64,000 bases of DNA, taken from Schaalia canis. Lineage in GTDB: Bacteria > Actinomycetota > Actinomycetes > Actinomycetales > Actinomycetaceae. The notes below the pieces were generated by a model that was given only the letters and a program-made list of their open reading frames with translations, had not been told where the DNA came from and did no database searches. The stretch covers positions 20,825 to 84,824 of the forward strand of contig NZ_RQZF01000010.1 of assembly GCF_003858455.1 (NCBI RefSeq), written 5' to 3'. The translations under genes and the position numbers were made by a program. Below, piece after piece: positions 15,910 to 25,153 of the stretch (within the stretch, counting starts at the first letter, position 1; every line of letters starts with the position of its first letter).

Positions 15910-17166
15910 GTGCTCGCAAACTACGCAGAAGTCCTCACACTCCCCGGCGCGTGGCGTTTCTCCCTTGCTGGAGCCATTCTGCGTATGCCCATGTCGATGG
16001 TGGGCATCTCAATGATTCTCACCGTCAAAGCCGCCTACGGGAACTACACGCTGGCGGGCCTTGTTGTTGCCGTCAGCATTGTGGGGACTTCCGTGTGCGC
16101 GCCGATTCTTGCGCGGATGGTTGACCGCTATGGTCAGCGCAAGGTCATGCTTCCGTCCCTGGTGATCTGCGCAGTATCTTTAGCGGTCTTTTCTGTGGCG
16201 AGCCTGTGGGTAGCGCCCGTGTGGGTGGTCTTTGTGGCGTCCGCACTTTCTGGCGCGACCTGGGGTGCGCCGGGCGCCCTCGTGCGTTCCCGCTGGTCAA
16301 CGGTGGTGCAAGAACCTCGCCAATTAACTGCCGCCTACGCTTTGGAAGCGGCAGTTGATGAGTTTGTGTTCGTGGTGGGCCCGATTGTTGCGACGATGGT
16401 GGGCACGGCCCTTCACCCGGCAACGGGTTTGATCCTGTCGATTCTTTTTATCACTATCGGCTCTGTGGGGTTCTTTTCGCAGGTCGATACTGAGCCGCCC
16501 ATCGTTCACGTTGACCGCACGCAGCGTGCCGGCACTGTTATTACCCACCCGGTTGTCATTGGCCTTGCTTTGACCTATGTGGGTGCGGGGGCGATGTTTG
16601 GTGCCACCGATGTTTCGGTTGTGGCATTCACTGAGGAAAACATGCAGCCAGCTTTGGCGGGCGTCTTGCTGGGGATCTTCGCTTTTGGCTCGCTGGTCGC
16701 CGCATTGATTTACGGCGCGCGCACATGGCGTCAACCCTTGTGGAAGCTTTTCGGCATGGGTGTTGTGGCTTTGGCGCTGGGAACGTCGAGCTTCCTGCTG
16801 GCAACGAATATGTGGGTCTTAGGCCTGGCCATGTTGGTGACGGGCCTGACGATCGCTCCGACGATGACGAATGTCAACATGATTATTGCCAAGGTTGTCC
16901 CCTCTGGGCAGCTCACCGAGGGATTGACGTGGATGAGTACCGCTATGAATATTGGTGTTTCCCTGGGGTCGATGCTGTCAGGGCGCTGGGTTGACGCCAA
17001 TGGGGCCGCAGGTGGTTTCTGGGTGGTGATGGCATTCGCCTGGATCATGGTTGTGCTGATGATTGTGGGGCTGCCAAGTTTGCGCCGTCACACGGTGAGT
17101 GCCGAGCGGGCCTCCCACCTGCCTGCGATTGAGAATGACGGGGAGCACTCAGGCGAGGATCACTGA
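15910..17166 (+). CDS. Major facilitator superfamily transporter
   Basis: A 418-residue inner-membrane protein with about twelve helices and the MFS loop 2-3 signature in the form ARMVDRYGQRK. The C-terminal tail is short and acidic. It starts with GTG; there is no Shine-Dalgarno, but TACGAT ends 8 bases upstream, consistent with a leaderless transcript. Although it follows the nitrite reductase unit, it lacks the nitrate-signature motifs of NarK and appears to be separately transcribed. Substrate unknown; drug or metabolite efflux is the usual guess for this group. Confidence 0.8.
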   Translation: MLANYAEVLTLPGAWRFSLAGAILRMPMSMVGISMILTVKAAYGNYTLAGLVVAVSIVGTSVCAPILARMVDRYGQRKVMLPSLVICAVSLAVFSVASLWVAPVWVVFVASALSGATWGAPGALVRSRWSTVVQEPRQLTAAYALEAAVDEFVFVVGPIVATMVGTALHPATGLILSILFITIGSVGFFSQVDTEPPIVHVDRTQRAGTVITHPVVIGLALTYVGAGAMFGATDVSVVAFTEENMQPALAGVLLGIFAFGSLVAALIYGARTWRQPLWKLFGMGVVALALGTSSFLLATNMWVLGLAMLVTGLTIAPTMTNVNMIIAKVVPSGQLTEGLTWMSTAMNIGVSLGSMLSGRWVDANGAAGGFWVVMAFAWIMVVLMIVGLPSLRRHTVSAERASHLPAIENDGEHSGEDH

Positions 17167-17325
17167 GTGCGGGAGAGTTTTGGGGATTCCTTTTGTGGGC
17201 TGGTGTCGACGATTGTCGATCTAGGGCACAATTAAGGAAGCGCGTTACTGCTGATGGCCTGTGATGAATGTGCGTGGGCGTGACAGTAGGGCCGCTTGTG
17301 TACCGATGATGGAAGAGGGAGAGCT

Positions 17326-18552
17326 GTGGTTCGGTCGAAGTTCTTGATCGATGATGTTACCCCTTCACCCATTTTGACCTCGGTTAATGCGGTTGGTGAG
17401 CGTTTTAATACCGTCTTGGCCAGGGTGCTTCAACGATTCGGATACGATTCGGGCATTGTTGGTTTTGGCGGCTATGGTTCCTGCGATAGTGCGCGCGTGT
17501 TGGGGCGTGTCATTATGGCCCGCACGCACGATCAGCGTCGTTGGTTGAGTGAGCGGCGAGGGTGGCGTCAATTCTTTGACGCCCAGGTGCCTCGTGAGCC
17601 AGTCGCCGTGACGATCGGGCGGGCGCGCGTTGTGACGGCTGCTGATCGTGGCGGATATGTTGATCTGGTCTGTGAAGGGCATGGTCTGACACCTGGCTGG
17701 CACACGGCGTGGATTCAACCGCTGTCCAGGGAGCAGGTGCGTGAGTGTCCCTCTTTGAGCGCCCTTCCTTGTGCTGTGTCTGCTGCCTCTGATAACGAGG
17801 CTGCCGCAGGGGAAGTCACCTCCGCTGTTGAGCCCGCTGCGTGGGTGGATATTGACGGTGTCCGTATTGATGCTGGCCGCGCTGTGCCGGTGGCGGTGCG
17901 GGTTGTTGGTGATGCTGAGCGTTTCGGGGTTGTCTCTGACATTGATGACACGGTGATTGTGTCGATGGTGCCGCGTCCTTTCGTGGCTGCTCGGCACGCC
18001 TTGATTGATCGGGTGGCTGCCCGTGAGGCTGTGCCTGGCATGGCGAAGTTGCTGACGTATCTTTCGCAGCGTGCAGCCCGTGATGCCGGTGAACCTCTTG
18101 AGGGTGTGCCCGCGCCGACGGTGTATGTGTCAACCGGTGCGTGGAATGTTGTGCCGACGGTGCGTGAGTTCATGGGAAGGGTCCACTTTCCGCGGGGCGC
18201 GTATTTGATGACTGATTTTGGCCCATCGAATACCGGGTGGTTCCGCTCAGGCCGAGAGCATAAACGCCGTGAGTTGAGGCGTTTGGCGGCGGATTTGCCG
18301 CATATGCGCTGGTTCTTAGTTGGTGATGACGGGCAGCGTGATCCTGAGATTTATGCCGAGTTTGCCCGCGAGTTTCCCCAGCATGTTGCTGGTATTGCCA
18401 TTCGTTCACTGTCGAGTCGGGAGCAGTTCCTTGCTCACGGAACGCTGTCGTCGTTGTTCCCCGATGCCTTGCGTGATGTGCCAGAGGGGATTCCGGTTTG
18501 GTTTGGCGAGGACGGATTCCGCTTGCACGAGCAGGTGAAAGCGGCAGAATAG
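17326..18552 (+). CDS. App1-family (DUF2183) phosphatase-like protein
   Basis: Protein of 408 residues. The C-terminal half carries the App1 catalytic domain of the HAD-like superfamily: DIDDTV (metal-binding and nucleophile Asp residues) near residue 205, STGAWN as motif II, a Lys in the EHKR stretch, and LVGDDGQRDPEIY as motif III/IV. Fungal App1 is a phosphatidate phosphatase; bacterial homologues are uncharacterised. The N-terminal 190 residues include a beta-rich region (VAVTIGRARVVTAAD). GTG at 17326 with AGAGGGAG upstream is preferred over a TTG 30 bases earlier. No signal peptide. Confidence 0.8.
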   Translation: MVRSKFLIDDVTPSPILTSVNAVGERFNTVLARVLQRFGYDSGIVGFGGYGSCDSARVLGRVIMARTHDQRRWLSERRGWRQFFDAQVPREPVAVTIGRARVVTAADRGGYVDLVCEGHGLTPGWHTAWIQPLSREQVRECPSLSALPCAVSAASDNEAAAGEVTSAVEPAAWVDIDGVRIDAGRAVPVAVRVVGDAERFGVVSDIDDTVIVSMVPRPFVAARHALIDRVAAREAVPGMAKLLTYLSQRAARDAGEPLEGVPAPTVYVSTGAWNVVPTVREFMGRVHFPRGAYLMTDFGPSNTGWFRSGREHKRRELRRLAADLPHMRWFLVGDDGQRDPEIYAEFAREFPQHVAGIAIRSLSSREQFLAHGTLSSLFPDALRDVPEGIPVWFGEDGFRLHEQVKAAE

Positions 18553-18560
18553 CGACAGAG

Positions 18561-18597
18561 GGCCGGAAAGGTACTTCGGTACTGTTATTTCCTGGCC
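18561..18597 (+). terminator. Imperfect hairpin after the App1 gene
   Basis: GGCCGGAAA pairs imperfectly with TTTCCTGGCC around an inner GTAC-TTCG-GTAC tetraloop hairpin. Weak terminator candidate just downstream of the App1 stop. Confidence 0.4.
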
Positions 18598-18613
18598 GCC
18601 CAACTCAAGCGCT

Positions 18614-18746
18614 CTACTGTAACACCGTTACAGTAGTGTGACAGTAGCGGAAAGGCACCCCAACTTTTCCGCACTATTTCGCCTTTTTGGACTTTCACTG
18701 CTGTAACACCGAGGCGTTACAGCTCGTTACAGTAGGCCCCTTACAG
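18614..18746. promoter_or_regulatory. Array of TTACAG(TAG) half-sites upstream of the glycohydrolase-kinase gene
   Basis: A perfect palindrome CTACTGTAA-CACCG-TTACAGTAG at 18614-18636 is followed by TGACAGTAG at 18639-18647. A second cluster has CTGTAAC at 18701 with GTTACAG at 18716-18722, TTACAGTAG at 18727-18735 and TTACAG at 18741-18746. Direct half-sites are 10-11 bases apart within each cluster, about one helical turn. The two clusters are about 90 bases apart and lie directly upstream of the gene starting at 18820. This looks like a cooperative operator for a dimeric regulator not encoded next door. Confidence 0.65.
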
Positions 18747-18806
18747 GGTGTTAAAGCGGGGGGGGAAGCAGCCTTTTTGTCCCTGTCGCCTGTCCTACTC
18801 ACCCAC

Positions 18807-18812
18807 TAGGCT
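18807..18812 (+). promoter_or_regulatory. Candidate -10 element of a leaderless promoter
   Basis: TAGGCT ends 7 bases before the ATG at 18820, and there is no Shine-Dalgarno. The same TANNNT hexamer at 6-8 bases occurs before several other starts in the window. Confidence 0.45.
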
Positions 18813-18819
18813 TGGACCT

Positions 18820-21030
18820 ATGACAGTGCTCAAAGATCGTGCGCTTGGTTGTCTGTATGGTCTGGCCCTGGGGGATGCTCTGGGAATGCCGACGCAATCC
18901 CTCTCTCCTGACCTCATTGTTCACACCTATGGCCCGGTTGTCGGCCTACTGGCAGGCGCGGATATTCAACCCTACGCGCCGGGCCTGCCCGCCGGGACTG
19001 TCACTGATGACACCGAGCAGGCTTTGATTGTCGCAGACCTGTTGATCGGGGGCGGCGGACATATTGCTCCCGAGGCTTTGGCCCATTCCCTGCTGGCGTG
19101 GGAGCAACAGATGTGCGAGCGGGGCTCCCATGATTTGCTTGGCCCCTCAACGAAGGCGGCTTTGGAGCAGGTGCGCGCTGGCGCTGACCCGCGCACGACG
19201 GGCACCTCGGGCACAACCAACGGTGCCGCTATGCGGGTGGCTCCCGTTGGTATTGCCTGGGATACCGGAGATACGGACGCCCTCCTTGATGCGGTCTATG
19301 AATCGTGTCTGGTCACGCACAATACGCGTCAAGGTTTTGAGGGGGCGGCAGTTGTTGCCCTTGCGGTGAGCGCGCTTCTTGACGGCCAGACCTTACCTGA
19401 CGCCCTTTATTGGGCCGTTGACGAGGTTGAAGCCGCCCAGTCGATTAATCCTCGCGGCGAGTGGGCCGAGGGCGCCTCGGTATTGACGCGTGCGCGTTGG
19501 GCTTTGAGTTTGGTGATGGCGGCGCGTAGTTCCTCCATGCAGGAGGTGCAGGCCATTATGAGTGCCTTGCGTGACTTGATTGGGACGTCGGTGGCGACGG
19601 CTGAAGCAGTGCCCTGTGCTCTGGCGTTGGCGTCTTTTTACGCGGATCGCCCGTTGGATGGCCTGCTTGCGGCTGCGAATCTTGGTGGGGATACGGATAC
19701 GATTGGCGCGATTGCTGGGGCTCTTCTGGGGGCGGCGAATGGGTATGTGCTTCTCCCGCCAGACTTATTGGACGAGGTCACCGCTGTCAATGACCTGGAT
19801 ATTGAAGGCATTGTTGACGCTTTGTTGGCGGTGCGTGAAGCCCAGGGGCTCCCCTCAGCCTTGAGGGCGGGGGAGGACGGGTGGAAAGCTCCTGAACTAC
19901 ACGATGATGGTGACGACGTCATCACCGATGATGAGGACACCGGCGATCACGATAAAGTCGTTGGCAGCAGCGTTGACGTTGTTGACGGTGTGCTCGGCCG
20001 CGTCCACTACACGGGCCAGGTCATTGTTGACCTGACGATGACGGTCGATCATCTGCCGGAAAAGGGTGGCGATATTTTTGCTTCCTCTCATCAGATGTGT
20101 GTCGGCGGTGGCTTTAATGTCATTTACGCTGCGCGCCAAATGGGCGCGAAGGTGATTCATCATGGGGCGCTCGGTGAAGGTCCAATGGCTGATGCTGCGC
20201 GCGCTGCCCTCAACGCTGAGGGGGTGACTCATCATGGCCCGACCATTCCTGGTGTTGACACCGGTTATTGCGTGGCATTGACCGAGCCTGATGCGGAACG
20301 GAGCTTTGTGTCGACGGTGGGAGCCGAGGCTGAGGTGCCCGAGGGGGCATGGGATGCTCTTTCTTTTCATGAGGGTGACGTGCTCCATCTGTGCGGCTAT
20401 TCCCTCTATCACCCGCGCACGCGCGCCGAGGTTGAACGTCTCGTGCGCCGTCTTCAGACGGCGGCGACCATGCCGCGTGCTGTCCTGTTTGACGTCGGTC
20501 CCATGATTGGCGAGGCTCCCGCTGACACGCTCGCGCTTATCGGCGGTATTCGGCCGCTGTGGTCGATTAACGAGCGTGAAGCGTACATTTTGGCCCGTCG
20601 ATTGCTGGTAGAAGGCTGGCGGACCGATGGTGATGAAGCTGCGCTGACGGAGTTGGCAGCGTTATTGGGCGAGGATAAAGCGCCCGCCGCAGGCGGTGCT
20701 CAGGTCAACCTTTCGGTGATGGCTGAGGCGTTGAGTCGGGCGTTGGGCGCGCCCGTATTAGTGCGCGCCGGTCAGCAGGGGGCCTGGTGGGCCCATGAAG
20801 GAGAGGTTGTGGCGATTCCGACGCCTTCTGTGACGCCCGTGGATTCTAACGGTGCAGGCGATGCCCATGCGGGTGCCCTGTGTGCAGCATTGGCGGCGGG
20901 GGAGAGTTGGCAGAGGGCGTTACTTGTGGCTAATTGCGCTGGGGCGCTGTCGACACAGTTTCATGGACCGGCAACCTGTCCTTCGCGGGCTGAGGTTGAA
21001 AGCTGTGCTGCGGAGTTGATGAGGGATTAA
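18820..21030 (+). CDS. ADP-ribosylglycohydrolase fused to a PfkB-family sugar kinase
   Basis: A 736-residue two-domain protein. Residues 1-345 are an ADP-ribosylglycohydrolase (DraG/ARH) domain: GLALGDALGMP near the N-terminus, metal-binding TDDTE with Asp63 and Asp64, TSGTTNGAAMR, and the second metal site GGDTDTIG with Asp291 and Asp293. After an acidic linker (about 355-395) comes a ribokinase-like domain with GGFNVIYAARQMGA and DSNGAGDAHAG, where Asp681 is the expected general base. The fusion implies that a ribose-type sugar or nucleoside released by the first domain is phosphorylated by the second. ATG at 18820 is chosen; it lies at a likely leaderless promoter and starts the glycohydrolase domain directly. 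Substrates unknown. Confidence 0.88.
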   Translation: MTVLKDRALGCLYGLALGDALGMPTQSLSPDLIVHTYGPVVGLLAGADIQPYAPGLPAGTVTDDTEQALIVADLLIGGGGHIAPEALAHSLLAWEQQMCERGSHDLLGPSTKAALEQVRAGADPRTTGTSGTTNGAAMRVAPVGIAWDTGDTDALLDAVYESCLVTHNTRQGFEGAAVVALAVSALLDGQTLPDALYWAVDEVEAAQSINPRGEWAEGASVLTRARWALSLVMAARSSSMQEVQAIMSALRDLIGTSVATAEAVPCALALASFYADRPLDGLLAAANLGGDTDTIGAIAGALLGAANGYVLLPPDLLDEVTAVNDLDIEGIVDALLAVREAQGLPSALRAGEDGWKAPELHDDGDDVITDDEDTGDHDKVVGSSVDVVDGVLGRVHYTGQVIVDLTMTVDHLPEKGGDIFASSHQMCVGGGFNVIYAARQMGAKVIHHGALGEGPMADAARAALNAEGVTHHGPTIPGVDTGYCVALTEPDAERSFVSTVGAEAEVPEGAWDALSFHEGDVLHLCGYSLYHPRTRAEVERLVRRLQTAATMPRAVLFDVGPMIGEAPADTLALIGGIRPLWSINEREAYILARRLLVEGWRTDGDEAALTELAALLGEDKAPAAGGAQVNLSVMAEALSRALGAPVLVRAGQQGAWWAHEGEVVAIPTPSVTPVDSNGAGDAHAGALCAALAAGESWQRALLVANCAGALSTQFHGPATCPSRAEVESCAAELMRD

Positions 21031-21312
21031 CTCAGAGAAGAAAACGGGCACGGGTGTTTGCGCTCGTCAGTGGACAATGTAAAAGAAGGCTGTGGTTCGC
21101 GTTACATAATTATGCGCGAGATTAAAGCATCTCTGAAATCCAAATGGCTTTTGATCTGCGATGTTACCCTTTCGTGACACATTGTAACCAGACCGTGATG
21201 CACGCATCGTGAAACAAAAAGACGCATATTTTTACGATCTGCATAGACTTCATCAGGTATCTGGCGAATATGCCCAGACGTTTTAGTCCCCAGCATTCAG
21301 AAGGAGTTCCAC

Positions 21313-22938
21313 ATGAGCTTCAAGAAGTCTTGGCTGGCAGTTCCTGCAGTTCTGGCCCTCACGCTCACCGCGTGCTCGGGCGGCGCAGGCTCTGCTGATC
21401 AGTCCGGCGCATCTGCCGCACCCGCAGGCGACGTCGTTGCCGGCGATCCCATCCGCACCAATGGCTCCGAGCCCCAGCACCCGCTGCTGCCGGGTCTGAC
21501 CACCGAAACCGGTGGCGGCAAGGTTCTCGACGCCACCGGCGCTGGCCTCGTCTACTACGACGCAAAGGGCGAAACCCACAACGAACTCGCCGAGTCCATC
21601 GAGTCTTCCGATAACATCACCTGGACCATCAAGGTCAAGGAAGGCAAGAAGTTCTCCGACGGCTCCGACATCAAGGCAAAGAACTTCGTTGACGCCTGGG
21701 TGCTGGTTGGCGCTGAAAACCAGGACAACGCCTTCTTCTTCGAGCCCGTTAAGGGCTACGACGACAAGGGTGAAAAGCACGACCTCGCTCAGGGCATCAA
21801 GCTCGTTGACGACTACACCTTCACCGTTGAGCTGAAGCAGGCCGAGGCTGACTTCCCCGCACGTCTGGGCTACTCCGTCTTCCAGCCCCTGGCTGACGCC
21901 GCCCTGGCTGACATGGACGCTCAGGGTGAAAACCCCATCGCCTCCGGCCCCTACATGCTGGCTGAGAACGGCTGGGAGCACAACGTTCAGATCAAGCTTG
22001 TTCCCAACCCCCACTACGACGGCGACCGCGTTGCAAAGAACGCCGGCCTGAACATCGTCATCTACAACGACATGGATGCCGCCTACAACGACCTCCAGGG
22101 TGGCAACCTTGACGTCCTCGACGCCATCCCCACCTCCGCATTCGACACCTTCCAGAGCGAATTCGAAGGCCGCTCCGTCATTCAGGGCGCAGCAGTGTTC
22201 CAGTCCTTCGCCATTCCTCAGAAGGGCCACTTCGCAGGTGAAGAAGGCAAGCTTCGCCGTCAGGCCATCTCCATGGCCATCAACCGCGATGAGCTCGTGA
22301 AGGCCCTCTTCAACGACACCCGTAAGCCCGCCAAGGACTTCACCTCCCCCGTCGTCGCAGGCTACAACGACGCCATCCCCGGCAACGAGGTCCTCACCTT
22401 CAACCCCGAAAAGGCCAAGGAACTGTGGGCACAGGCTGACGCCATGACCCCCTTCTCCGGCAAGTTCGAAATCGCCTACAACGGCGATGGTGGCCACAAG
22501 GACTGGGTTGACGCTGTTACCAACATGCTGCGTAACAACCTCGGTATCGAGGCTGAGGGCAAGTCCTTCCCCGACTTCAAGTCCTTCCGCAACGAGATCA
22601 CTGAGCGTCGTATCGAGACCGCATTCCGTACCGGCTGGCAGGGTGACTACCCCTCGAAGTTCAACTTCCTCGGCCCGCTCTACGGCACCACCGGTTCCTC
22701 CAACGACACCGGTTACTCCAACCCCAAGTTCGATGAGCTTCTGACCAAGGCTGCAGGTTCGGCTTCCCTCGACGAAGCCAACAAGATCCTCGACGAGGCT
22801 CAGCAGATCCTCTTCCAGGACATGCCGGTTATCCCCACCTGGTACGGTGGCGCATCGGCAGCATGGAGCGATTCCGTTGACAATGTTGAGATCAACTGGA
22901 AGTCCGTTCCTGAGTACCACAACATCACTCGTAAGTGA
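21313..22938 (+). CDS. Peptide ABC transporter substrate-binding lipoprotein (OppA/DppA family)
   Basis: Extracytoplasmic SBP_bac_5 protein of 541 residues. It has a lipoprotein signal with lipobox LTAC and Cys21, and family-typical stretches such as EGKKFSDGS, ASGPYML and the RRQAISMAINRDELV helix. GAAGGAG precedes the ATG. It heads an operon with two permeases and a double ATPase. Very strong G/C-ending codon bias suggests high expression. A 15-bp hairpin separates it from the permease gene, which would give more binding protein than membrane components. Di- or oligopeptide specificity is not resolvable. Confidence 0.93.
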   Translation: MSFKKSWLAVPAVLALTLTACSGGAGSADQSGASAAPAGDVVAGDPIRTNGSEPQHPLLPGLTTETGGGKVLDATGAGLVYYDAKGETHNELAESIESSDNITWTIKVKEGKKFSDGSDIKAKNFVDAWVLVGAENQDNAFFFEPVKGYDDKGEKHDLAQGIKLVDDYTFTVELKQAEADFPARLGYSVFQPLADAALADMDAQGENPIASGPYMLAENGWEHNVQIKLVPNPHYDGDRVAKNAGLNIVIYNDMDAAYNDLQGGNLDVLDAIPTSAFDTFQSEFEGRSVIQGAAVFQSFAIPQKGHFAGEEGKLRRQAISMAINRDELVKALFNDTRKPAKDFTSPVVAGYNDAIPGNEVLTFNPEKAKELWAQADAMTPFSGKFEIAYNGDGGHKDWVDAVTNMLRNNLGIEAEGKSFPDFKSFRNEITERRIETAFRTGWQGDYPSKFNFLGPLYGTTGSSNDTGYSNPKFDELLTKAAGSASLDEANKILDEAQQILFQDMPVIPTWYGGASAAWSDSVDNVEINWKSVPEYHNITRK

Positions 22939-22985
22939 GTGAGCGCAGCCAAGGGCTGCACACCGGCTGACGCCGAAACCTGAAC

Positions 22986-23057
22986 GGTATGGCGGGCGGG
23001 GTTATCCCGCCCGCCATACCGCGCACTTGAGATGAGTCCCTGTGTTTGGGGACTCAT
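22986..23057 (+). terminator. Two tandem intercistronic hairpins after the peptide-binding protein gene
   Basis: First: GGTATGGCGGGCGGG mirrored exactly across GTTAT (22986-23020). Second: ATGAGTCCC and GGGACTCAT across an 8-base loop (23032-23057). The 327-base gap to the permease gene holds no other gene. Partial termination or mRNA protection is the likely role. Confidence 0.75.
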
Positions 23058-23265
23058 TAACTCGCAATTTACTGGTCGTTTGCATAAAATCGCTTCTGGA
23101 CTGCCTTCTTATGGCGATTCAGACCATGAGTGGATACCCATCCACACACGACATGAGGATCATGTCCTACCGAATTGTTTGGCCCCATCAGCCACAACAT
23201 TCTGCTCATGAGAACCGTGGGTTCTTCAGGCGCATGTAGGACGTCATCCAGTAAGGAACTCACCC

Positions 23266-24192
23266 ATGCTCCGATACATCGGACGGCGGCTCCTGCAGAC
23301 CATCCCGGTCTTCTTTGGGGCAACCTTCCTGATTTTCGCCTTGGTGTACTTAATGCCCGGTGACCCCGTGGCAGCACTGGGCGGTGACCGTGGCCTTGAC
23401 CCGGCAGTTCAGGAACGTATTCGCGCCGAATTTAATCTTGATAAGCCCCTGTACATGCAGTACCTGCTGTACCTCAAGGGCGTCCTCACCCTTAACTTCG
23501 GTAAGACCTTCTCTGGTCGCGAAGTTATCGACGTGATGGCTCAGGCCTTCCCCGTCACTATCAAGCTCGCCGTGATGGCCCTCATTTTCGAGGCTATCGG
23601 CGGTATCGTCCTCGGTGTTATTGCGGGTATGCGACGCGGCGGCAAGTTTGACGCCACCGTCCTGGTGATGTCCCTCATCATCATCTCCGTTCCCTCCTTC
23701 GTTACCGGCTTCGTCCTTCAGTACGTTCTGGGTGTCAAGCTCGCCCTCTTCCCGGTCACTGTTGGCGGCAATACAAGCGTCTACGCGCTGATCATGCCAG
23801 CCTTCGTACTCGGCTCACTTTCCCTGGCATACGTGCTGCGTCTGACCCGTCAGTCTGTCTCTGAAACCAAGAGCGCTGACTTCGTCCGCACCGCACGCGC
23901 TAAGGGTCTGACCAACCGTCAGGTGCGCAACCGTCACATCCTTCGCAACTCGATGATCCCGGTGGCAACCTTCCTGGGTGCCGACCTTGGCGCGCTCATG
24001 GGTGGCGCAATCATTACCGAAGGTATCTTCAACATCCCCGGTGTTGGCGGCACTTTGTGGCAGGGCATCACCAAGGGTGAGCCCGCAACCGTCGTCTCCA
24101 TCACCACCGTTCTGGTGATCGTGTACATCATTGCGAACCTCATCGTTGACCTTCTGTACGCCGTACTTGACCCGAGGATCCGCTATGAGTGA
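23266..24192 (+). CDS. Peptide ABC transporter permease (OppB/DppB type)
   Basis: Inner-membrane permease of 308 residues, start ATG with AAGGA 8 bases upstream. It begins MLRYIGRRLLQTIPVFFGAT, the standard OppB start, has an extracytoplasmic loop after the first helix and about six helices. The cytoplasmic EAA loop (RTARAKGLTNRQVRNRHILR) contacts the ATPase. Its end overlaps the next permease start by 8 bases. Confidence 0.94.
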   Translation: MLRYIGRRLLQTIPVFFGATFLIFALVYLMPGDPVAALGGDRGLDPAVQERIRAEFNLDKPLYMQYLLYLKGVLTLNFGKTFSGREVIDVMAQAFPVTIKLAVMALIFEAIGGIVLGVIAGMRRGGKFDATVLVMSLIIISVPSFVTGFVLQYVLGVKLALFPVTVGGNTSVYALIMPAFVLGSLSLAYVLRLTRQSVSETKSADFVRTARAKGLTNRQVRNRHILRNSMIPVATFLGADLGALMGGAIITEGIFNIPGVGGTLWQGITKGEPATVVSITTVLVIVYIIANLIVDLLYAVLDPRIRYE

Positions 24193-25153
24193 TTTCATCC
24201 CTTCAGCAAATATCACCCGCACTCGCGCGGGTCAGGCACACTATGTTTCCGATGTTGATGAAACAGGTCTGGGCGCAGTAGACGCCGTCAAGGATGAATC
24301 CGCCCCCTCATCAATGTGGGGCGAAGCCTGGAAGCAACTCCGTCGCCGCCCCATGTTCTGGGTCTCGGCCACAATCATCGTGTTGGTCGTCCTCATTGCT
24401 GCCTTCCCGCAGCTCTTCGCCAGCCAGGATCCCCGTGTCTGCGACCTCTCTCTCAAGCACGCAGGTCCCACTGAAGGCCACATCCTCGGATTTGATCGTC
24501 AGGGCTGTGACATCTACTCGCGCATTATCTACGGCGCACGCGCTTCCGTCCTCGTTGGTGTTGTCACCACGATCGCTGTGACGTTCATTGGGTCACTGCT
24601 GGGTGCCCTCGCAGGTTTCTTGGGCGGCTGGCTTGACGCTATTCTTTCGCGTCTGATCGATATCTTCTTCGCCATCCCCTTCCTGCTCGCAGCCATCGTG
24701 TTCATGCAGCTCACCGCTGAACGTTCCGTCTGGACCGTTATTCTGGTGCTCACCGTTTTCGGTTGGACTTCGATTGCGCGTATTGCGCGCGGCACCGTCA
24801 TGTCGGTCAAGAACGAAGAATTCGTCACCGCAGCCCGCGCTACCGGCGCATCCCGCTGGCGTATTCTCATGTCCCACATCGTCCCCAACTCGATGGCGCC
24901 GATCATCGTGTACGCAACCGTTGCCCTCGGTGGCTTCATCGTTGCCGAAGCATCCTTGTCCTTCCTGGGTATCGGTCTGCCCTCGCACATCGTGTCCTGG
25001 GGTAATGACATTTCTGCTGCGAAAGCCTCGCTCCGCACCGACCCGCAGGTTCTCTTCTACCCTGCAATCGCACTGGGCACGACGGTTCTATCCTTCATCA
25101 TGATGGGCGACGTTGTGCGTGAGGCTCTTGATCCGAAGGCGCGTAAGAAGTGA
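24185..25153 (+). CDS. Peptide ABC transporter permease (OppC/DppC type)
   Basis: Second permease, 322 residues. It has a long hydrophilic N-terminus (about 60 residues), first helix FWVSATIIVLVVLIAAF, and an EAA loop AARATGASRWRILMSHIVPN. The start is set at 24185, within the end of the preceding permease gene (ATGAGTGA overlap). The stop overlaps the next start as GTGA. Functions as a heterodimer with the OppB-type protein. Confidence 0.94.
   Translation: MSDFIPSANITRTRAGQAHYVSDVDETGLGAVDAVKDESAPSSMWGEAWKQLRRRPMFWVSATIIVLVVLIAAFPQLFASQDPRVCDLSLKHAGPTEGHILGFDRQGCDIYSRIIYGARASVLVGVVTTIAVTFIGSLLGALAGFLGGWLDAILSRLIDIFFAIPFLLAAIVFMQLTAERSVWTVILVLTVFGWTSIARIARGTVMSVKNEEFVTAARATGASRWRILMSHIVPNSMAPIIVYATVALGGFIVAEASLSFLGIGLPSHIVSWGNDISAAKASLRTDPQVLFYPAIALGTTVLSFIMMGDVVREALDPKARKK

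Noticed and set aside
15910..17166. Nitrate/nitrite transporter NarK as partner of nitrite reductase
   Set aside because: The protein is MFS but lacks the glycine-rich nitrate signatures, and appears to have its own promoter.
21283..22920. Long open frame (545 codons) antisense to the peptide-binding protein gene
   Set aside because: It is the mirror of a strongly biased G/C-ending gene; the sense frame has a lipobox, family motifs and a Shine-Dalgarno, the antisense has none.
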